Position numbers and translations under genes: made by a program
Part shown: positions 60,326 through 64,000 of the stretch, one piece after another
How positions within the stretch are numbered: position 1 is the stretch's first letter
Layout: each line of letters starts with the position of its first letter
Notes under the pieces: generated by a model
The model's input: only the letters and a program-made list of their open reading frames with translations
What the model was told of the DNA's origin: nothing
The model's database searches: none
DNA from: Channa striata
Taxonomy: Eukaryota; Chordata; Actinopteri; Anabantiformes; Channidae
Reading direction: 5' to 3'
Assembly (NCBI GenBank): GCA_033026295.1
Contig: CM065180.1
Location: 23,303,023-23,367,022 of the forward strand
Length of the DNA: 64,000 nt

Positions 60326-60689
60326 ACTCAGCGTATATGCTGCCAAACGCTGAATTATCATCACCATCATCACCACCATCATCCTCTGGTCGTGACTGTG
60401 TTTCCTTTCATTCCACAATTCACAGTTTTTCTGTAATTTATGTGTTGTTCTTGTGGTCTGCTCTGGATGTGGGGATCCTACAAGAAGCAAACACATTTTA
60501 TGAATTCCGAAGCTCCAACCTCCCGACAGTCACCATCATTATAGTCATGCAGAAACCCCCTCTCTTGTGTAATCTCAGGATAACTCTTATCCACTATTAT
60601 CACACATTCCCTGCATTTATGAGCTTTACGTGATGGATCCAGGCCAGCACTGCTGTCAGTTTCCAGCGCTTTGAACAGAAAAATAAAAA

Positions 60690-62900
60690 TTCCCTCCACT
60701 GGGTTTTGTCTTAATCCTGTTTGTACCATTTGTTTTGCCACGGGGCAGAGCGGAGAACATTTGGGGAGCGGTAACACTGGTCCTAATTCATGACAGATGT
60801 TAAAACGATAGCACGGGTCCAAGTGTGGGCACAGCCCAAGATGAAACGGCAGATTTTCATGCTACGAGCGTTTTAAGGGCCGAGGGCGACGTCGACGGGG
60901 CAGACGAGATGATCAAATGTTTCCAAAGTTAAACAAAGTGTTGTCATCTGATGATGATGATGATGATGCATTTACATGGAAAGTACCTGAAAGAATCAAA
61001 CTAATAGAGTTGTGTGGAAGGATAAAGTGTTTGCACAACTGCAGAACAGTTTGAAGGAGATGATGACGGAACAAAAACGATTTTCTTTCACACTTTTCTG
61101 GACTTTCCTCTTTAGTCTTAACGTTACTTTGCTTGTTGGATCTTTATGTTTCATACTGAAATCCTTTAAATGCAGTTACGTTAAACTACTGCAGAAATTA
61201 AAATCAACACCATGATGCCTCAAGTGGAAATTAGAGCGTGACAGGATCAGGGAAATACAGACACAGTCATAAACACTTAAAGTGAAGGATAAAAAATGTG
61301 CCTTCAACAACTGAACTTTTCTAGAGTTTAAAATATGAAACACTGCAGCACTAAAATATTACACAGCAAACATCAGGACACCTTGTTAGTCCTGGCTTGG
61401 ACCCCCTTTTGTCTTCAGAACTGGTCCTGGAAACGTTCCTTAACGGTTTTGCTCCACATTGACAAGCGGGACACCCGCTGTGGTCTTCTGCTGCTGAGGA
61501 CCATCTGCTTCAAGGTTGGACATGTTGTGTGTTCAGTCATGCTCCTCTGTTCACCTCAGTTGGATCCAGCAGTTCTTTGACTTCCTGTTGCCTTCTGTCG
61601 TCTTGAATCAGTCTGTCCATTCTGCTCTGACCTCTGACATCAACGTGACTCTGTCACCCGGAGACCAGCTGATCACCGGATACTTTCTCTTTTGTAGTCC
61701 ACTCTCTGTGAACCCTGCACATCAACACTTTCTGAAATCCTCTGACCATCATTTCCAGCGACAACCACCGTGGTGTTTCCTATTCCGATGCTCCGACCCT
61801 CCTGACCACATCCACATGACTAAATGCACGAAGTTGCTGCCCTGTGATTGGCTGATTAGATATTTGCGTGAACCAGCAGTTGACCAGGGCGGCCCACGGC
61901 AGGCACCGGCACAGACCCGCAAAGACAAAAGTCACGTTGCAAGTTGAGTTTTTTTGTGTTGCCACGAAGACACAAATCTGCACAAATAAACTTGCGTGCC
62001 TTGAAATGAGACAAGGCAGCGAGACTGAACCAGACGGTGAAATTATAGCCCGTGTTATACGTCCAGGACCGGTCCAGAATCTAAATGTCCAGTCTAAATG
62101 TCAGAAAAAGCAACATGAAGAGCAAGAAAGGGAACAAACCCTGGAGCACATGTTCAAAGGATCCGCGTTGGAAACATAACAATGGTAAAACGCTGATGTT
62201 GGCCACTGCGTCACGTCCTTTCTTACAAACACGTACGACACGTGAGGTGCTTTAATCCTTAAAAACACTTTTCTTGCTCTTTATGAAGCTTTTCGCCTCT
62301 TTGTTGTCAAACCACCCACACAATTCAGTAAAAATATCTTCTTCGTGGCTCAAATTGCCCTTCTACCAACCAGCCCAACGCCCGGGTTTCGTTTCTAAAC
62401 GCTGCTTTATTTATGTAGGAGATCACAGTGGTTTGTAATAAAAGAAAAAACCCTTCAATTAAATTCATGTCCCATCATATTTGAGCCTGGATTTCATGGC
62501 TCCGTGTCTGCAGCCTGCACTCTCTGACCTACATGTGCCGGGAGCCACTGACCTCCTCAGTCTTCCAGCTGGCATCACGCGCCTCACGTTTCGTCAGATC
62601 TTTATTATCAGTAAACCTGACAGCTGCAGGCTCCTTCGCGTTCCTATTTATTCATGTTTGCACACCTTTGCACAAACAGCTGCCGTTTCACCTGAACAAG
62701 GTGCAAACTCGTTTCCTGCGGCTGAGAGTCACCCGCTGTTTGAAAGCAGACGGACGTGTGTGTGCGTCTGCCCATTTTTGCATGTGAAATCTATTTCTGT
62801 GCATGTAATTGTGGTGGACGTTTGCATTTCTGCATCTGCGTGGGTGTGTGATACATGATTCCCCAACCAATCACGTACCCACGTCCCAGCGAGGGCTGCA
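60690..62900. other. Intergenic region between mgp and bglap
   Basis: No gene was recognised. It contains a GAT microsatellite (about 60950-60968) and a decayed Tc1-like transposon (61370-61890). The remainder looks unique. Confidence 0.5.
61370..61890 (-). mobile_element. Decayed Tc1-like transposon, internally deleted
   Basis: On the plus strand this reads as the antisense of a common fish Tc1-like element: CTTGGACCCCCTTTTGTCTTCAGAAC (61397 on), then CGCTGTGGTCTTCTGCTGCTGAGG, then TGTGATTGGCTGATTAGATATTTGCGTGAA. The middle of the transposase gene is missing and the remaining parts are broken by many changes. The usual right-hand TIR is not seen. It is probably the same family as the MITE at 53.8 kb. 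Confidence 0.6.
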
Positions 62901-62902
62901 TC

Positions 62903-62908
62903 TATAAA
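62903..62908 (+). promoter_or_regulatory. bglap: bglap TATA box
   Basis: TATAAA at 62903-62908 lies 101 nt before the ATG. A start near 62932 would leave a leader of about 70 nt with no intron. Confidence 0.6.
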
Positions 62909-63003
62909 CCGGGTGTACGAGCAAGAGGACGAAAGCTGGACAGAGGAGAAGGACCAGATCTTGTTGCCACCTGAAAAGACGCCGTGAAGAAAGACGCTGA
63001 AAG

Positions 63004-63189
63004 ATGAAGACGTTGGTCGTCCTGGTTCTCTGCTCCCTGGTTGTCACCTGTCTGACCTCAGGTAGGACAAACACAAGACGTTTATTTCGCCACATTAACA
63101 GAAATGTCACGTGAACCGGATCCTATTTTTCTCTGCTTGTTTGACAGACGTGGACTCGCAGCCTGCTGCCGACCAACCTGCTCAGGACG
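63004..63189 (+). CDS. bglap: Osteocalcin (bone Gla protein), first two coding exons, 3' partial
   Basis: Osteocalcin is a secreted, vitamin-K-dependent calcium- and hydroxyapatite-binding bone protein. Exon 1 (63004-63061) encodes the signal peptide MKTLVVLVLCSLVVTCLTS and ends before GTAGG. Exon 2 (63148-63189), after TTGACAG, encodes DVDSQPAADQPAQD and ends before GTAAGA. The match is to fish osteocalcin 1, whose propeptide begins MKTL...CLTS followed by a SQPA..DxPA-type stretch. The short propeptide argues against the long acidic propeptide of fish osteocalcin 2. The gamma-carboxylase recognition and Gla exons were not found before the window ends, so the gene runs off the right edge. 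The gene lies in tandem with mgp. Confidence 0.82.
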
Positions 63190-63376
63190 GTAAGAGCATT
63201 TATTCTGCCACAGGTTAGGACATCAGTGGATACATGAGACATATTAGACAGCTTCACTCAAAGATACATGATAAAAGTCTTCAAACGTACAGGCTGAATA
63301 ATGTGAAATGTGAGGTAAAAGGTAAAGAGACCAGCCCAGAGCTGCACTGAAGGCATTTCAAGGCCGTAACAGTCAC

Positions 63377-63414
<38 letters not shown>

Positions 63415-64000
63415 TCCTCTAACCTTCACCAAACTGCTTTCATTGACCAAACCTCAAGAGTCTCAGGTCTGTGGTGTGAGCGTCCTGCTCTCTGTACCGC
63501 TGCCGTCCACCTCGAGCAGCTGCTCGTCGCCTCACTTCCTGTTACTAGATGCATTTTCCTCGTTCATACGGCAAGAAATTGTTGCATCAGAACGTGTTTG
63601 TAAAACGCGTTTGCAGTTTAGGGAACAGGAATGAAAATACTTACAAGCAAAGATCATACGTGCAAAGTATTTAAATATGGAAGAACATCGTCTAGAGAAC
63701 ATACCTGGAGAATTGAAAGTAAAGTGTTCAGTGCAGAAAACGCCTTTCTGACTCTTTTATTACGGATTAATGTTTGTGGGGCTGGGTTTGACAGGACTGT
63801 GTTAGTTTGGCTAATTTGACTTAGAAAGTTGTGAACAAAGCAGCAAATCTTCACACATTAGAAGCTTTTTGAACACAAAAAAATACCTAAGACATCATCG
63901 CAGGAACTGCCAATGGAGTAATCTGCAGCTCTACTCGCCATTACTGTCGTGTACTTTATTCCAAAGCGTCTTAGTTATTCTGTGAACTCATTATGTGAAT
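63190..64000 (+). other. bglap intron running off the window
   Basis: A (CA)n tract lies at 63379-63411. No further bglap exon was recognised before the end. Confidence 0.5.
63379..63411. repeat. (CA)n microsatellite in bglap intron 2
   Basis: A pure CA run downstream of the second bglap exon. Confidence 0.95.

Overview
The window is vertebrate nuclear DNA from a ray-finned fish, probably a spiny-rayed teleost. The evidence is short exons with GT-AG introns, teleost-style gene sequences (matrix Gla protein, osteocalcin, cone PDE6 gamma), many (CA)n tracts, and Tc1-like, L2-like and SINE fossils. Most long open frames are chance or repeat artefacts. The real coding sequence is small and split into exons, and I read it from splice sites and protein similarity.

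Layout. (1) 1-29.3 kb, + strand: the 3' part of an RBFOX-family splicing regulator, closest to RBFOX2. Eleven coding exons run from 4393 to the stop at 26438-26440, followed by a long 3' UTR with polyadenylation signals near 29.28 kb. The first coding exon(s) lie upstream of the window. A 12-kb intron follows the 93-nt RRM exon. It holds a dense cluster of UGCAUG, the binding motif of RBFOX proteins themselves, and a 760-bp pyrimidine/CA satellite. The RRM exon is 92 nt here, one base short. (2) 30.9-34.1 kb, - strand: a seven-transmembrane GPRC5/RAIG receptor of 429 aa in three coding exons, with a probable 5' UTR exon. (3) 36.9-38.6 kb, - strand: the inhibitory gamma subunit of photoreceptor cGMP phosphodiesterase (pde6h-like, 86 aa), with a TATA box and a CRX-type TAATCC site. 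(4) 38.6-58 kb: about 20 kb with no recognisable protein gene. It holds low-complexity repeats, L2-type reverse-transcriptase fragments, a Tc1-type MITE and an unexplained CpG-rich patch at 42.2-42.5 kb. (5) 58.1-60.7 kb, + strand: matrix Gla protein (mgp), four coding exons, 111 aa, TATA promoter. (6) 62.9 kb to the end, + strand: the first two coding exons of osteocalcin (bglap), cut by the window edge.

The genes do not form one pathway. mgp and bglap are paralogous vitamin-K-dependent mineral-binding proteins in tandem. The PDE6 gamma and GPRC5A/D-like genes beside them match the human 12p linkage of GPRC5A/GPRC5D, MGP and PDE6H, so this is conserved vertebrate synteny with a teleost-type mgp-bglap pair. 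I saw no wholly new biological system. The points most worth checking are the one-base lesion in the RBFOX RRM exon, the UGCAUG cluster behind that exon, the 27-nt extension of the following exon, and the tandem Gla-protein pair.
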